Part shown: in pieces, positions 16,532 to 25,713 of the stretch
How the letters are laid out: every line of letters begins with the position of its first letter
Numbering within the stretch: position 1 is the first letter of the stretch
Source of the DNA: Pseudoalteromonas prydzensis
GTDB lineage: Bacteria > Pseudomonadota > Gammaproteobacteria > Enterobacterales > Alteromonadaceae
NCBI RefSeq assembly: GCF_011050055.1
Contig: NZ_DRGM01000092.1
Span: forward strand, 1 to 45,578
Reading direction: 5' to 3'
DNA length: 45,578 bases
The notes under the pieces: model-generated
The model's input: the letters and a program-made list of their open reading frames with translations, nothing else
What the model was told of the DNA's origin: nothing
Database searches by the model: none
Made by a program: the position numbers and the translations under genes

Positions 16532-17038
16532 ATGACACAGCTTCAGCGCCTTACTTTCGCAGAGCTTCCTTGTGTTGCTCAGGCTTTGAGTCCTTGGCAA
16601 GCTAATATTATGGCTGGTAATTATGCCTTTGAAAGGGGCGCCTTACTCGAGGCCAGAGATAAATACACGACCGCGCATACCTTGGCCGCACATTTATTAA
16701 GTCAGTTTAGCCAAGCAAAAATTTGCCAATCGGTGATCACTGCAATTGAACATTGCTGCCCAGCACTGGTTGTTGCGGCGCACAACTTAGCCGACACCTA
16801 CCGAGCAATGAAGCAAACAGAGCAAGCCTGTCAGTGGTTGTGCGATGTTCACATTACCTTGAGCCACTTAATTCAGCATCCATGCAATACGGTACGCACT
16901 GTGGTGGTTCACCATCACCATAAAACCTACCTTGAGTTAGTGCAATTTGCCAAAGTGCATAATCATCAACCTTATTTGATTGACAAAATAAACCAGACTT
17001 TAAGTTATACACCCGATCAATATATTACCTTGCATTAA
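16532..17038 (+). CDS. Uncharacterised protein encoded upstream of sodA
   Basis: A protein of about 168 residues with no family I recognise. It is all helical in appearance, with a first helix pair (WQANIMAGNYAFERGALLEARDKYTTA) of TPR-like spacing, Cys-containing middle helices (HCCPALVVAAHNLADTYRAMK is a second TPR-like unit, given in part), and a His cluster VVHHHHKTY near residue 133. I start it at the ATG at 16532, which has AGGTGA seven bases upstream, rather than at 16517. It ends 31 bp before sodA on the same strand and is probably co-transcribed with it, so a part in the oxidative-stress or metal response is a reasonable guess and no more. Confidence 0.75.
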   Translation: MTQLQRLTFAELPCVAQALSPWQANIMAGNYAFERGALLEARDKYTTAHTLAAHLLSQFSQAKICQSVITAIEHCCPALVVAAHNLADTYRAMKQTEQACQWLCDVHITLSHLIQHPCNTVRTVVVHHHHKTYLELVQFAKVHNHQPYLIDKINQTLSYTPDQYITLH

Positions 17039-17069
17039 GCAATCAACCCTATGCCCTTAAGGAGCAATC

Positions 17070-17684
17070 ATGGCATTTACATTACCCGCTTTACCTTATG
17101 ATTATGCAGCATTAGAGCCTCATCTTGACGCTAAAACCATGGAAATACACCATACGTTGCATCATCAAACGTATATTAATAAAGCCAATGCGGCACTTGA
17201 GAGCAGCAACTATGCAAACACCGATGTTAATGAGTTGCTGAGCAATATTGACGCGCTGCCGAGTGAGCTGCAAAAAGTAGTGCAAGAACATGGTGGCGGA
17301 CATGCAAACCATTCATTATTTTGGACAGTAATGAGCCCTGATGGCGGTGGTCAACCAACTGGCGAGTTATTAACAGCGATAACGGAGCAACTTGGCGGCT
17401 TTGACAGTTTTAAAGACGCATTTACCGCGGCTGCGGTGAGTCGCTTTGGCAGTGGCTGGGCGTGGTTAAGTGTTAATAAAGATCACCAGCTTGTGGTGGA
17501 AAGCAGTTTAAATCAAGACAGTCCATTAATGCACGGCAACACACCGATTTTAGGTTTAGATGTGTGGGAGCACGCCTATTACCTGAAATACCAAAACCGC
17601 CGTCCTGAATATATTGCCGCTTTTTATAATGTTATTAATTGGGCTGAAGTTGAGCGTCGTTATTTAGCTGCAATTAGCAAATAA
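17070..17684 (+). CDS. sodA: Superoxide dismutase, manganese type
   Basis: A 204-residue Fe/Mn superoxide dismutase converting superoxide to hydrogen peroxide and oxygen in the cytoplasm. Metal ligands are His27 ([10 protein letters not shown]), His81 ([11 protein letters not shown]), Asp164 and His168 (DVWEHAYY). Metal type is read from two second-sphere sites: Gly-Gly-Gly-His-Ala-Asn-His rather than the FeSOD A-A-Q-x-W-N-H, and NQDSPL with Gln149 in place of the FeSOD Ala. Both point to manganese. Length is normal. An AAGGAG ribosome-binding site lies before the ATG. It follows the uncharacterised gene at 16532 by 31 bp. Confidence 0.95.
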   Translation: MAFTLPALPYDYAALEPHLDAKTMEIHHTLHHQTYINKANAALESSNYANTDVNELLSNIDALPSELQKVVQEHGGGHANHSLFWTVMSPDGGGQPTGELLTAITEQLGGFDSFKDAFTAAAVSRFGSGWAWLSVNKDHQLVVESSLNQDSPLMHGNTPILGLDVWEHAYYLKYQNRRPEYIAAFYNVINWAEVERRYLAAISK

Positions 17685-17762
17685 AGGTTGAGTGCCGAAA
17701 ATGGCTAGTAAACTGTGTTTTTTCACGTACTCTATTAGCAGATGTATAGTTAAGAGCACCTT

Positions 17763-19124
17763 ATGGATACTAGCCATTGGCAACTTGCCAGACAAAGCCG
17801 CGACCATCGTTTTGATGGACTGTTTTTTATTGCTGTTAAAAGTACCGGTATTTATTGTCGACCAATTTGTCCTGCCCCTATCGCAAAAGAGCAAAACGTA
17901 GAATACTTTCAATATGCCCACAATGCTGCGCAGGCTGGCTTTCGCCCATGTATTCGTTGTCGTCCTGATAGTGCCCCTGGCAGTAGCGCATGGCAAGGCA
18001 GTAAAACCACAGCGCTGCGAGCCAAACAGTTGATAGATAGTGACTTAACTCAGCAGCAAAGCTGTGAACGGCTAGCTGAGCGATTAGGGGTCAGTAGCCG
18101 GTATTTAAGGCAACTGTTTCAACAACATTTTGGTATCTCAGTGACCCAGTACCGGTTATTTAATCAGTGTCATTTTGCGAAAAAATTATTGCAAGAGACC
18201 AATTTGCCGGTATCGCAAGTGGCGTTTGCGGCGGGCTTTAACAGTATTCGCCGTTTTAATGATGCCTTTTTACAGCAATTGCATATTTGCCCCTCAAAAC
18301 TACGTGGTGAGCGCAGCACAACAAGTGCAGTGCTGACCCTTAAATTACCGTTTCGGCCCCCTTATAATTGGGCTGCGTTGCAGCAATTTTTAGCCAAAAG
18401 ATTAATTTCACCGCTGGAATGGCTTGACGATACACACTATGGTCGCAGCTTTAAAAATCAGTATTGCCAAGGCCAGTTTACGGCTGAGTTTGTACAGCAT
18501 AAACACCATTTTTTAGTCAGTATTGATATTGATCAGCCACGCTTTTTACAGCCTATTTTAAGTGAAATTCGCAGGGTGCTTGATTTAGATGCCGATACTG
18601 CGCAAATCGAACAACACCTAGCAACTCAGCTTCAAGGTGCAATTGTGTTGACTCAAGGGCTGCGATTACCGGGCATTTGGTCGGTATTTGAGGCTGGTAT
18701 TCGCGCAGTGCTTGGCCAACAAGTCAGTGTTACCGCCGCGCATAACTTAGTTACTCAGCTGGTGGCTGAACTGGGCGAACGAGATGGCGAGCGAGTGTAT
18801 TTTCCAACGCCAGAAGTGGTGGCAAACAGTGAACTGGCATTTTTTAAAATGCCACAAGCGCGAAAAAATGCGTTGCGTAATCTAGCGCAATTTTGCGCCG
18901 ATAATCCTGATTGTCAGCAGTTAGACGAATGGCTGCCGCTCAAAGGGATTGGACCTTGGACAGTCAACTATGCAAAATTACGCGGCCAAAGTCAGCCCGA
19001 TATTTTATTAGCGGGGGATTTAGGCGTAAAGAAAGCGCAGGCGGGGGCAAAACCATTTAACGATGAGATGTGTGCACCATTTCGCTCTTATTTAACTTTT
19101 CAACTATGGCAGCAGCTAACATGA
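17763..19124 (+). CDS. Ada-AlkA fusion: methylphosphotriester-sensing activator joined to 3-methyladenine glycosylase
   Basis: A 453-residue, three-part repair protein. Residues 1-75 are the Ada zinc domain with the ligands Cys32, Cys36, Cys63 and Cys66 (TGIYCRPICPAP, GFRPCIRC); in Ada the first Cys accepts methyl from DNA phosphotriesters and switches the protein into an activator. Residues 80-180 are an AraC-type double helix-turn-helix (SCERLAERLGVSSRYLR, then PVSQVAFAAGFNSIRRFN). Residues 190-450 are the AlkA N-domain and the HhH-GPD glycosylase with LKGIGPWTVNYA and the catalytic Asp419 in AGDLGVKKA. It should sense methylation damage, turn on its own operon and excise alkylated bases. 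It overlaps ogt by 4 bp. Confidence 0.95.
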   Translation: MDTSHWQLARQSRDHRFDGLFFIAVKSTGIYCRPICPAPIAKEQNVEYFQYAHNAAQAGFRPCIRCRPDSAPGSSAWQGSKTTALRAKQLIDSDLTQQQSCERLAERLGVSSRYLRQLFQQHFGISVTQYRLFNQCHFAKKLLQETNLPVSQVAFAAGFNSIRRFNDAFLQQLHICPSKLRGERSTTSAVLTLKLPFRPPYNWAALQQFLAKRLISPLEWLDDTHYGRSFKNQYCQGQFTAEFVQHKHHFLVSIDIDQPRFLQPILSEIRRVLDLDADTAQIEQHLATQLQGAIVLTQGLRLPGIWSVFEAGIRAVLGQQVSVTAAHNLVTQLVAELGERDGERVYFPTPEVVANSELAFFKMPQARKNALRNLAQFCADNPDCQQLDEWLPLKGIGPWTVNYAKLRGQSQPDILLAGDLGVKKAQAGAKPFNDEMCAPFRSYLTFQLWQQLT

Positions 19125-19594
19125 CTATTATCCAAACACGTATTCCCAGCCCCATTGATGACATTATTATTCAAGGTAACCATCACGGAGTAAGTTATGT
19201 GGGCTTTTACCCTGTAATAGAGTACCCAGAAACCCCGTTTGTAAAGGTGGAGCAGCCGCATATTTTAAATTGCGCAGCGCAGCTTAACGACTATTTTGCA
19301 GGCAAGCGAACAACCTTTGCTGTGACTTTAGCGACCCAAGGGACCGCTTTTCAACAGGCAGTTTGGCAGGCGCTTAGCACAGTGCCATTTGGACAAACGC
19401 AAAGTTATGCTGACATCGCTAATGCACTGAGTAACCCAAATGCCGTACGGGCGGTCGGGGCCGCCAATGGTAAAAACCCGATCAGCATTATTGTGCCGTG
19501 TCATCGGATTATTGGCGCCAATGGTAAGTTAACAGGCTATGCCGGTGGGCTAGAGCGAAAACAATGGTTACTTGAACACGAAGGGATTCTTTAA
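19121..19594 (+). CDS. ogt: Methylated-DNA--protein-cysteine methyltransferase
   Basis: A 157-residue O6-alkylguanine-DNA alkyltransferase. The acceptor motif is IIVPCHRIIG with Cys127; other family features are the arginine finger region NPNAVRAVGAANGKNP and the closing GYAGGLERKQWLLEHE. It repairs O6-methylguanine by taking the methyl group irreversibly onto Cys127. The start is the ATG at 19121, which overlaps the TGA of the preceding gene (ATGA), so the two are translated together; the longer in-frame extension to 19070 lies within the upstream gene and is not used. Together with the Ada-AlkA fusion it rebuilds, in two genes, the three activities that E. coli keeps in Ada plus AlkA. Confidence 0.95.
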   Translation: MTIIQTRIPSPIDDIIIQGNHHGVSYVGFYPVIEYPETPFVKVEQPHILNCAAQLNDYFAGKRTTFAVTLATQGTAFQQAVWQALSTVPFGQTQSYADIANALSNPNAVRAVGAANGKNPISIIVPCHRIIGANGKLTGYAGGLERKQWLLEHEGIL

Positions 19595-19672
19595 ACTTTT
19601 TTGCAAAGCAGCTAAACAATTTATTTTTTCGGTCTACACTTTAGCTATTGATGTCTAAGGGTTACAGATAAA

Positions 19673-20512
19673 ATGAATGGAAATAAGCGTGTTAGGGAAA
19701 ACCGATGGGGTGTGGTGTTATTCTGTAGTTGCTGTGTTATGTGCTTAACCGCCTTGCAGGTACAGGCAACCGAGCTTATTTTTTGTTATGAAGATAAAAC
19801 GGCCGCAACGTTATTTTTAAGTGAAGGCAGCGATGTGCCAATCGATGATCCTGACGCTTTGTTAGAGGTGATCCAGCGCCTTGATAATAAACTTGCTGAG
19901 GTATCTATTCGCTATGTGCGAAAACCGTGGCAAGCGTGTTTAAGTGATTTACGCAGTAATAAAGTCAATGCAGTGATAGCAGCGTATCGCCCAGAGCGCA
20001 CTGCGTTTGGCCAATACCCACTGACTAAATCGCAGCAACCAGACTCTACACGTGCACTGAGTAAATTTAGCAGTTGTTTGATTGGCAGCAATAAGTTTCA
20101 TAAGCAGTGGCAAAGCCGCGAAGTGTTTCAGACCAAAGCATTTACTTTAGCTATCCCTCGTGGCTATAAATTGAATAAAACCCTTGCCCAAGAACCCTTT
20201 TTTATCCAGCACACGGCCTCTGTTGCAAAAGCCCTTGAGTTAATTGAGCGCGGAGTGGCTGATGCCAGCATCGGGCTGTGTCAAATTGGTAGTCACAAAG
20301 TCGCCAGCCACTACGATAGCACAACGCTGAAAACGATTTATCCACCGGTTGCAGCAGAGCAAGGCTACTTGTTGTTTTCAAAAGAATTCTATCAACAACA
20401 TCAATCACTTAGTCAACGCATTTGGCGAGTTTTAGCAGATCAAGATAATGCCAAATTGTATGTTGATCATCTAAATAAAGCTAACCAAGTGGCCAGTACT
20501 GATCGGTATTGA
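19673..20512 (+). CDS. Periplasmic solute-binding protein, SBP_bac_3-like
   Basis: A 279-residue exported protein. The signal peptide spans about 1-32 (hydrophobic core WGVVLFCSCCVMCLTALQV, cut after QVQA). The mature part starts ELIFCYEDK and carries the two-lobe pattern of the amino-acid-type substrate-binding family 3, with WQACLSDLRSNKVNAVIAAY in lobe 1 and SVAKALELIERGVADASIG in lobe 2. No permease or ATPase gene is nearby, so it is an orphan; many such orphans in Alteromonadales serve unknown sensing or uptake roles. Several Cys residues (near 37, 88, 135 and 204) could form disulfides. The ligand is unknown. Confidence 0.8.
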   Translation: MNGNKRVRENRWGVVLFCSCCVMCLTALQVQATELIFCYEDKTAATLFLSEGSDVPIDDPDALLEVIQRLDNKLAEVSIRYVRKPWQACLSDLRSNKVNAVIAAYRPERTAFGQYPLTKSQQPDSTRALSKFSSCLIGSNKFHKQWQSREVFQTKAFTLAIPRGYKLNKTLAQEPFFIQHTASVAKALELIERGVADASIGLCQIGSHKVASHYDSTTLKTIYPPVAAEQGYLLFSKEFYQQHQSLSQRIWRVLADQDNAKLYVDHLNKANQVASTDRY

Positions 20513-20633
20513 GCTGTTTTTCTGGGATTAACTAAGCATAACAAAGACACGACTCAAATAGGAATGCTAAAAAGGTGATGTTCAATCAAGATTAAGGTAG
20601 CATTAGCGCACTTTTTTCAGGGCAGGCACTTTC

Positions 20634-21224
20634 ATGGCACAGCTGTACTTTTATTATTCTGCAATGAATGCAGGTAAATCTACCACGTTATTACAATCGG
20701 CATTTAATTATCGTGAACGCGGCATGGAGCCGGTTATTTTAACCGCCGCTTTGGATGACCGTGCAGGTGTTGGCAAAGTGTCATCGCGAATTGGCTTACA
20801 AGCTGATGCACATATTTTTGATGCAGAAAAAGACGTTTTTGCACTGATCAAACAGCTCAACAGTGAACAAAAGCGCCACTGTGTGCTGGTGGACGAATGC
20901 CAGTTTTTATCTCGCGAGCAAGTATTGCAATTAACCGATGTGGTTGATGAATTAGGGATCCCAGTATTGTGCTACGGATTACGTAATGATTTTAGGGGCG
21001 AGTTATTCAGTGGCTCGCAATACTTACTCGCGTGGGCAGACAAATTAGTAGAGCTAAAAACCGTTTGTCATTGCGGCCGTAAAGCCAATCACGTATTACG
21101 TACCGATGAAAATGGCGATGCGATCGCCGATGGCAACCAAGTAGAAATTGGCGGCAATGATCGCTATGTATCAGTATGCCGCAAACATTATAAAGCCGCG
21201 TTAAACATGCAGCGCAGCAGTTAA
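20634..21224 (+). CDS. tdk: Thymidine kinase
   Basis: A 196-residue type II thymidine kinase, making dTMP from salvaged thymidine with ATP. The P-loop is AMNAGKST (10-17), the DECQFL motif supplies the catalytic Glu/Asp, and a zinc knuckle is formed by CHCG at about 145-148 and a later Cys-x-x-His (CRKH). [13 protein letters not shown] spacing and total length agree with the family. It converges on ltaE and the two 3' ends overlap by 24 bp (21201-21224), so neither strand has room for a separate terminator. Confidence 0.95.
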   Translation: MAQLYFYYSAMNAGKSTTLLQSAFNYRERGMEPVILTAALDDRAGVGKVSSRIGLQADAHIFDAEKDVFALIKQLNSEQKRHCVLVDECQFLSREQVLQLTDVVDELGIPVLCYGLRNDFRGELFSGSQYLLAWADKLVELKTVCHCGRKANHVLRTDENGDAIADGNQVEIGGNDRYVSVCRKHYKAALNMQRSS

Positions 21225-22214
21225 TTCAGCTATAAATAGTTCAATATCAGCGCGAGTAACACCCAAATGGATCACTAGACGTAAGGTTTTATTCGGGCTG
21301 AATAAAATGCCCTTGGCTTTTAGCTGCTGTGCCAGTGAGTGAATATCGACATTATCGGCAACCTGGGCATACACCATGTTGGTGGTATCTTTTGATAAAT
21401 CGACGTGAAACCCTGCAATCTCATTGAGCAGCTGCGCTAAATAGCGGGCATTGGCGTGATCATCTGCGAGGCGGCTAACATTGTGCTCAAGCGCATAATG
21501 CCCAGCGGCTGCAAGCATACCAGCTTGGCGCATACCGCCGCCAAGTACTTTACGCCATCGTCTTGCTTTATTGATAAGCTCAGCAGAGCCAAGTAATAAT
21601 GAGCCTACCGGTGCGCCTAACCCTTTTGATAAACAAATCGACACTGAATCAAAATGACCGGTGATTTCAGTGATATCCACTTCTAGCGCAACCGCAGCGT
21701 TATAAACCCGCGCGCCATCTAAGTGCAGCGCTAATTGATGAACCTGAGTGAACTCGCGGGCTTTAGCTAAGTAGCTAATTGGCAGCACTTTACCAGCTAT
21801 GGTGTTTTCTAAACTGAGCAGGCGGGTATTCGCAAAATGAAAGTCATCGGGTTTGATAGCAGCGCGCAGTTTGTCAAAACACAGGCTGCCATCGGCTTCA
21901 TTTTCAATTGGCTGTGGTTGAATAGAGCCAAGTACTGCAGCACCACCGCCTTCAAACTTATAATTATGCGCGGCTTGCCCACACAGGTACTCGTCACCTC
22001 GTTCACAATGGGCCATTAATGCCAATAAATTAGCTTGGGTGCCAGAGCTGCAAAATAGGGCGCTGGCAAAACCATGGCGCTGTGCAGCAAACGCCTCAAG
22101 CGCATTAACACTGGGATCATCCCCATACACATCATCGCCTAACGGGGCGCTGGCCATAACGTCGCGCATAGTCGCGCAAGGTTTAGTGACAGTATCTGAA
22201 CGAAAATCAATCAT
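21201..22214 (-). CDS. ltaE: Low-specificity L-threonine aldolase
   Basis: A 337-residue PLP enzyme that splits L-threonine and L-allo-threonine into glycine and acetaldehyde. The start is set at the ATG at 22214 because AGGAGG lies five bases upstream and [12 protein letters not shown] is the family's usual opening; the longer in-frame form has no support. The PLP-binding lysine is Lys197 in [13 protein letters not shown], the same position as in E. coli. Also seen: GDDVYGDDP, the PLP phosphate-binding SSGTQAN and [10 protein letters not shown] with the PLP-contacting Asp. It begins 8 bp after rlmF on the same strand and is likely co-transcribed. Confidence 0.95.
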   Translation of the reverse strand: MIDFRSDTVTKPCATMRDVMASAPLGDDVYGDDPSVNALEAFAAQRHGFASALFCSSGTQANLLALMAHCERGDEYLCGQAAHNYKFEGGGAAVLGSIQPQPIENEADGSLCFDKLRAAIKPDDFHFANTRLLSLENTIAGKVLPISYLAKAREFTQVHQLALHLDGARVYNAAVALEVDITEITGHFDSVSICLSKGLGAPVGSLLLGSAELINKARRWRKVLGGGMRQAGMLAAAGHYALEHNVSRLADDHANARYLAQLLNEIAGFHVDLSKDTTNMVYAQVADNVDIHSLAQQLKAKGILFSPNKTLRLVIHLGVTRADIELFIAELTAALHV

Positions 22215-22222
22215 GGTGCCTC

Positions 22223-23158
22223 CTAGGCTGTAAATTGTTGGCAAATCTCTGCTCGAGTGGCTTGATCAAAATAGCTCCAGGCAATAAAGCGGCTCACTTT
22301 TTGCCCTTGTGCCATCTCTATTATTTTTACTTCGGCAACAGGCTGTTTTTGTAATTGTGCTTGTAGTGCGGGTAACGTGTCTTTTTTAGATACCAGCGAG
22401 GTAAACCACATACATTGCTGTGCGAATTGTTCACTTTCAATAATCATATTAATAATAAATTGCTGCTCGCCACCATCACACCATAACTCATTATGTTGGC
22501 CGCCAAAATTAAGTGCGTTATTTGGACTTTTACCTAAATTTTTCCATTTACGCTCACTGCCTTTGCTGGCTTGTTCTGCACTTGCGTGAAATGGTGGGTT
22601 ACACAGTGTCAGGTGAAATAGATCTTTGCTATTTATAACACCGTTAAAAATCTGCTGCGGATTTTTTTGCTGTTTAATGGTGATTTTACGTTGATTAAAT
22701 TGCGCGATTTGTTTGGCTATATTAATCGCCACAGGGTCAATGTCACTTCCTGTAAAATGCCAGTTGTATTCATGGCTGCCAGTAAGCGGGTAAACAAGGT
22801 TTGCACCGGTGCCAATATCCAATACCTTTACTTGTTTGCCAGTTGGAATTTGCGCGTTATTGTCAGCGGCTAATAAATCCGCAAGGTAGTGAATGTAATC
22901 AACGCGACCAGGAATGGGCGGGCACAGGTAACCTGCGGGAAGATCCCAAAATTCAACATTGTAATAGGCTTTTAACAGCGCTTGATTGAGTGCTTTAACT
23001 GCTTGCTCATCACTAAAATCAATACTTTCAGTGCCATTTGGGGTGAGCACTATATAGGATTTTAACGCGGCCACTTGGCAGGTTAGATAGGCTAAGTCAT
23101 AACCTGCGTTATGGCGATTACGAGGGTGTAATTTTGATTTTAATGGCGTTGATTTCAT
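22223..23158 (-). CDS. rlmF: 23S rRNA (adenine-1618-N6)-methyltransferase
   Basis: A 311-residue SAM-dependent methyltransferase that methylates A1618 in 23S rRNA before ribosome assembly is complete. Diagnostic features are the N-terminal LHPRNRHNAGYDL, the substrate-binding LPAGYLCPPIPGRVDYIHY, motif I VLDIGTGAN (112-120) and the N6-adenine catalytic motif NPPF (187-190). Length agrees with RlmF. It is transcribed divergently from the alpha/beta hydrolase at 23282, with 123 bp between, and leads the small operon with ltaE. Confidence 0.94.
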   Translation of the reverse strand: MKSTPLKSKLHPRNRHNAGYDLAYLTCQVAALKSYIVLTPNGTESIDFSDEQAVKALNQALLKAYYNVEFWDLPAGYLCPPIPGRVDYIHYLADLLAADNNAQIPTGKQVKVLDIGTGANLVYPLTGSHEYNWHFTGSDIDPVAINIAKQIAQFNQRKITIKQQKNPQQIFNGVINSKDLFHLTLCNPPFHASAEQASKGSERKWKNLGKSPNNALNFGGQHNELWCDGGEQQFIINMIIESEQFAQQCMWFTSLVSKKDTLPALQAQLQKQPVAEVKIIEMAQGQKVSRFIAWSYFDQATRAEICQQFTA

Positions 23159-23281
23159 AACAGATAATTAGCTTAGCAAACAAAAAAGTTATTTTAACAG
23201 AGAAACACAATAGCGTGTGATCTTGTTTAAAATACTGGTAGGATGAGTTGCGGTTCAAAACAATGACAATAAGGAACTGAA

Positions 23282-24196
23282 ATGGCGATTGTACAAGAGT
23301 CGGTGTTTATTAAACTTACCGAGCAGCAAACATTACATTTGCGCAGAATTGCAGATAACACTAACGAGGCAGGCCCTGCGGTATTTTTTATGCATGGTGC
23401 TGTGGAAAATGGCAAAATATTTTATACCCATTCGAATAAAGGCTTAGCGCCTTTTTTGGCTGAGCAAGGCTATGTGTGCTACGTGGCTGATCTACGAGGT
23501 CGTGGTGACAGCAAACCGGCTATCTCCAAGCATGCTCACTACGGTCAAACCGAAGCCATAATTGAAGATATTCCCGCTTTTATTGCGAAAATTACCGAGC
23601 GAGAAGGTAAGCCGCCAGCTTACTGGGTTGCTCATTCGTGGGGCGGCGTGTTGATGAACAGTGTGTTTGCGCGTTATCCACAGTTTATTAATGATGTAAA
23701 AGCTTGTGCTTACTTTGGCACTAAACGTTCGTTGTATAATCATCATCCGCAAAAATACCTGCAAGGTAATCTGATCTGGTATTTTTTAGCGCCAATACTG
23801 GCTAAAAAACATGGTTATTTGCCGGCTAAAAAACTTAAATGGGGCAGTGATGATGAAACTAAAAAGTCGCATTATCAAAGTATGCAATGGGCTAAACGCA
23901 AAGCGTGGGTAGATTCTGACGATGGCTTTGATTATGCACAGGCTGTGGCTAACTTAACCTTACCTGCGACCTTACATATTGGCGGTGTGAAAGATAAGGC
24001 GCTTGCGCAACAAATTGATATTGAAAAGTTTATTGAAGAGTCGGGGCTCGGCGTGCAAAAACTGCAAATGTATGGCAAACAGCACGGCCATCAATACGAT
24101 TATGATCATATTAATATGTTGACCCATCCTAGTGCCAAACTAGACCAATTTAAGGATGTGTTGGCGTGGTTTGAACATCATTCAACAACGCCTTAA
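23282..24196 (+). CDS. Alpha/beta hydrolase
   Basis: A 304-residue hydrolase of the alpha/beta fold. An oxyanion-hole HG at 38-39 (FFMHGAVENG), DLRGRGDS at 70-77, a nucleophile elbow HSWGG with Ser119, and a late His in YDYDHINML form the usual layout. Substrate is not decidable: such proteins range from esterases to lactonases. There is no signal peptide, so it acts in the cytoplasm. Its 3' end overlaps the sulfotransferase gene on the other strand by 47 bp (24150-24196). AAGGAA precedes the ATG. Confidence 0.88.
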   Translation: MAIVQESVFIKLTEQQTLHLRRIADNTNEAGPAVFFMHGAVENGKIFYTHSNKGLAPFLAEQGYVCYVADLRGRGDSKPAISKHAHYGQTEAIIEDIPAFIAKITEREGKPPAYWVAHSWGGVLMNSVFARYPQFINDVKACAYFGTKRSLYNHHPQKYLQGNLIWYFLAPILAKKHGYLPAKKLKWGSDDETKKSHYQSMQWAKRKAWVDSDDGFDYAQAVANLTLPATLHIGGVKDKALAQQIDIEKFIEESGLGVQKLQMYGKQHGHQYDYDHINMLTHPSAKLDQFKDVLAWFEHHSTTP

Positions 24197-25604
24197 GCGG
24201 CGTTTCAAAGCGTTTCCAGCGCTCTAGTGCATTGCTATTAAGTGGTTGGCGTACTGACGCTTTACTAAGCGTTGTTACCGCACTTTTTGATTTATAAAAA
24301 TCTAAACATTGCGGTTCAAACTCAGCCCCTAAAAATGTAAATATGCGCGTTAAATGGCTGATAGGATCAGCAACGAGTTGCTCATAGTGAACATCTAACA
24401 TGGCATCAGGGATTGCTTGTTGCCAATGCGTCATTAAACCTTGGTATAAATCAAAGTAACGTTTAAATTCAGGTAATGAGCAAAAATAAGGTTCATTTTC
24501 TGCAAAGTAATTACTATACACAGACCAAGCCGTGGCATTAAAGTCGCGTTGTAAGTTGATGAACTTAGCGTTTGGAAATAAACAATAAATAAGCCCTAAC
24601 GATTGATAATTAGCAGGCAGTTTATTGATCATAAACGCGCGAATAGGTTTAGCTTGTTTTAACCGTGCGGTATAAATAGCACGGGCTTGCTCAATTAATT
24701 GCGACGTTAGTGCATCCATACATTCAGGGTAAGGACGTTTGGTGTGTTGTTCAATAAATGACACAACCTGTGAGCTAATACAACGGTCTTCGCCAAGGCT
24801 TGCAAATTCACTATGTGAAGCTAATATTTGCTCTAATAATGTTGAGCCGCTGCGCGGCATGCCAATAATAAACACGGGTGTAACAGTGCCGCTAAACCCA
24901 GCCTTGATAGTAGCAAATAAACTTTTTGGATTATAACGGATAATATCTTGATAAAATGGCGTTAATTGCTCAGTGCTGAAATGACTCAATTGCAGCTGTA
25001 GTTTATTCGCCAATTTATAATAATTAACGGCTTGCTCTATATCGTCGAGCTGATCATAACTTTTCGCTAGGGCGTAATAACACACCATTTTTAACCGCAA
25101 ATTATTGGTTAGTGTGAGTAAATGATGCAAGTTACTGATGTAGTTATGCTGCTGGTCAAAGCGACCAAGTTGTACCAGTTCAAATAAAATATACGCGGTG
25201 ACAGGGTACAAGCCGATGCTTAACGCTTGGGCAAAGGTGGTATGTGCTTTGTCTAATTCGCCATGAGTTAGATAGTGTTGTGCCAGATAATAGTGTGGCT
25301 CTGGGTTATGGCTGGCAATGCTTTTTGCATATTTCAGTACCGTTAATGCATCGTTTGGCGAATTTACCCCGTTAAATGCATCGGCTAAGGCATGTAATGG
25401 CTCCAACATATTAGGCAGGCGTTCACAGCTTTTTTGTAATAAATAAACCGCAGCATCAAAGCGCTCCAAGCGCAGGGCAATACGGCCCAAGCCGAACAGT
25501 GCCTCACCATTTTGGGGATCACTTTCAAGCAAGGTTTTATAGTGAAACTCCGCTTCTTGGAGTTTATTTTCGGCTAGTAGTTGGTTGGCTTTTTTTAGCA
25601 GCAT
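24150..25604 (-). CDS. TPR-repeat sulfotransferase
   Basis: A 484-residue two-part protein. Residues 1-210 are TPR repeats (for example LAENKLQEAEFHYKTLLE and LTHGELDKAHTTFAQAL). Residues 240-480 are a sulfotransferase domain: the PAPS 5'-phosphosulfate loop FIIGMPRSGSTLLEQI (about 245-260) and a 3'-phosphate region, QRDFNATAWSVYSNYF. It should transfer sulfate from PAPS to a protein or glycan hydroxyl, with TPRs binding the partner. No signal peptide or membrane helix is visible. It lies downstream of a large TonB receptor, a pairing I recall as common in this group of bacteria, though a terminator at 25664-25690 separates the two and suggests its own promoter. Confidence 0.9.
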   Translation of the reverse strand: MLLKKANQLLAENKLQEAEFHYKTLLESDPQNGEALFGLGRIALRLERFDAAVYLLQKSCERLPNMLEPLHALADAFNGVNSPNDALTVLKYAKSIASHNPEPHYYLAQHYLTHGELDKAHTTFAQALSIGLYPVTAYILFELVQLGRFDQQHNYISNLHHLLTLTNNLRLKMVCYYALAKSYDQLDDIEQAVNYYKLANKLQLQLSHFSTEQLTPFYQDIIRYNPKSLFATIKAGFSGTVTPVFIIGMPRSGSTLLEQILASHSEFASLGEDRCISSQVVSFIEQHTKRPYPECMDALTSQLIEQARAIYTARLKQAKPIRAFMINKLPANYQSLGLIYCLFPNAKFINLQRDFNATAWSVYSNYFAENEPYFCSLPEFKRYFDLYQGLMTHWQQAIPDAMLDVHYEQLVADPISHLTRIFTFLGAEFEPQCLDFYKSKSAVTTLSKASVRQPLNSNALERWKRFETPLKALLNDVQTTPTHP

Positions 25605-25663
25605 GCGTCACTGTTGTTATTTTTTAGTTACTATATTTATTATCTTGGGGTATAGCACGAAAA

Positions 25664-25690
25664 AGGCGAAATGTCTTGAGCATTTCGCCT
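25664..25690 (-). terminator. Terminator of the large TonB receptor gene
   Basis: A 10-bp perfect stem, AGGCGAAATG with CATTTCGCCT, and a seven-base loop. Read on the minus strand, it is followed by TTTTTCG; on the plus strand by ATCTTTTTATT. It ends the receptor transcript 24 bp after its stop codon. Confidence 0.9.
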
Positions 25691-25713
25691 ATCTTTTTAT
25701 TGCTTAGCTACGC

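Noticed and set aside
17692..17901. Open frame overlapping the start of the Ada-AlkA gene
   Set aside because: The Ada zinc motif is in another frame beginning at 17763, which leaves this one as a shadow.
19070..19120. Extended start of the methyltransferase gene
   Set aside because: It would lie inside the Ada-AlkA coding region; the ATG at 19121 overlaps the stop codon in the usual ATGA way and gives a normal length.
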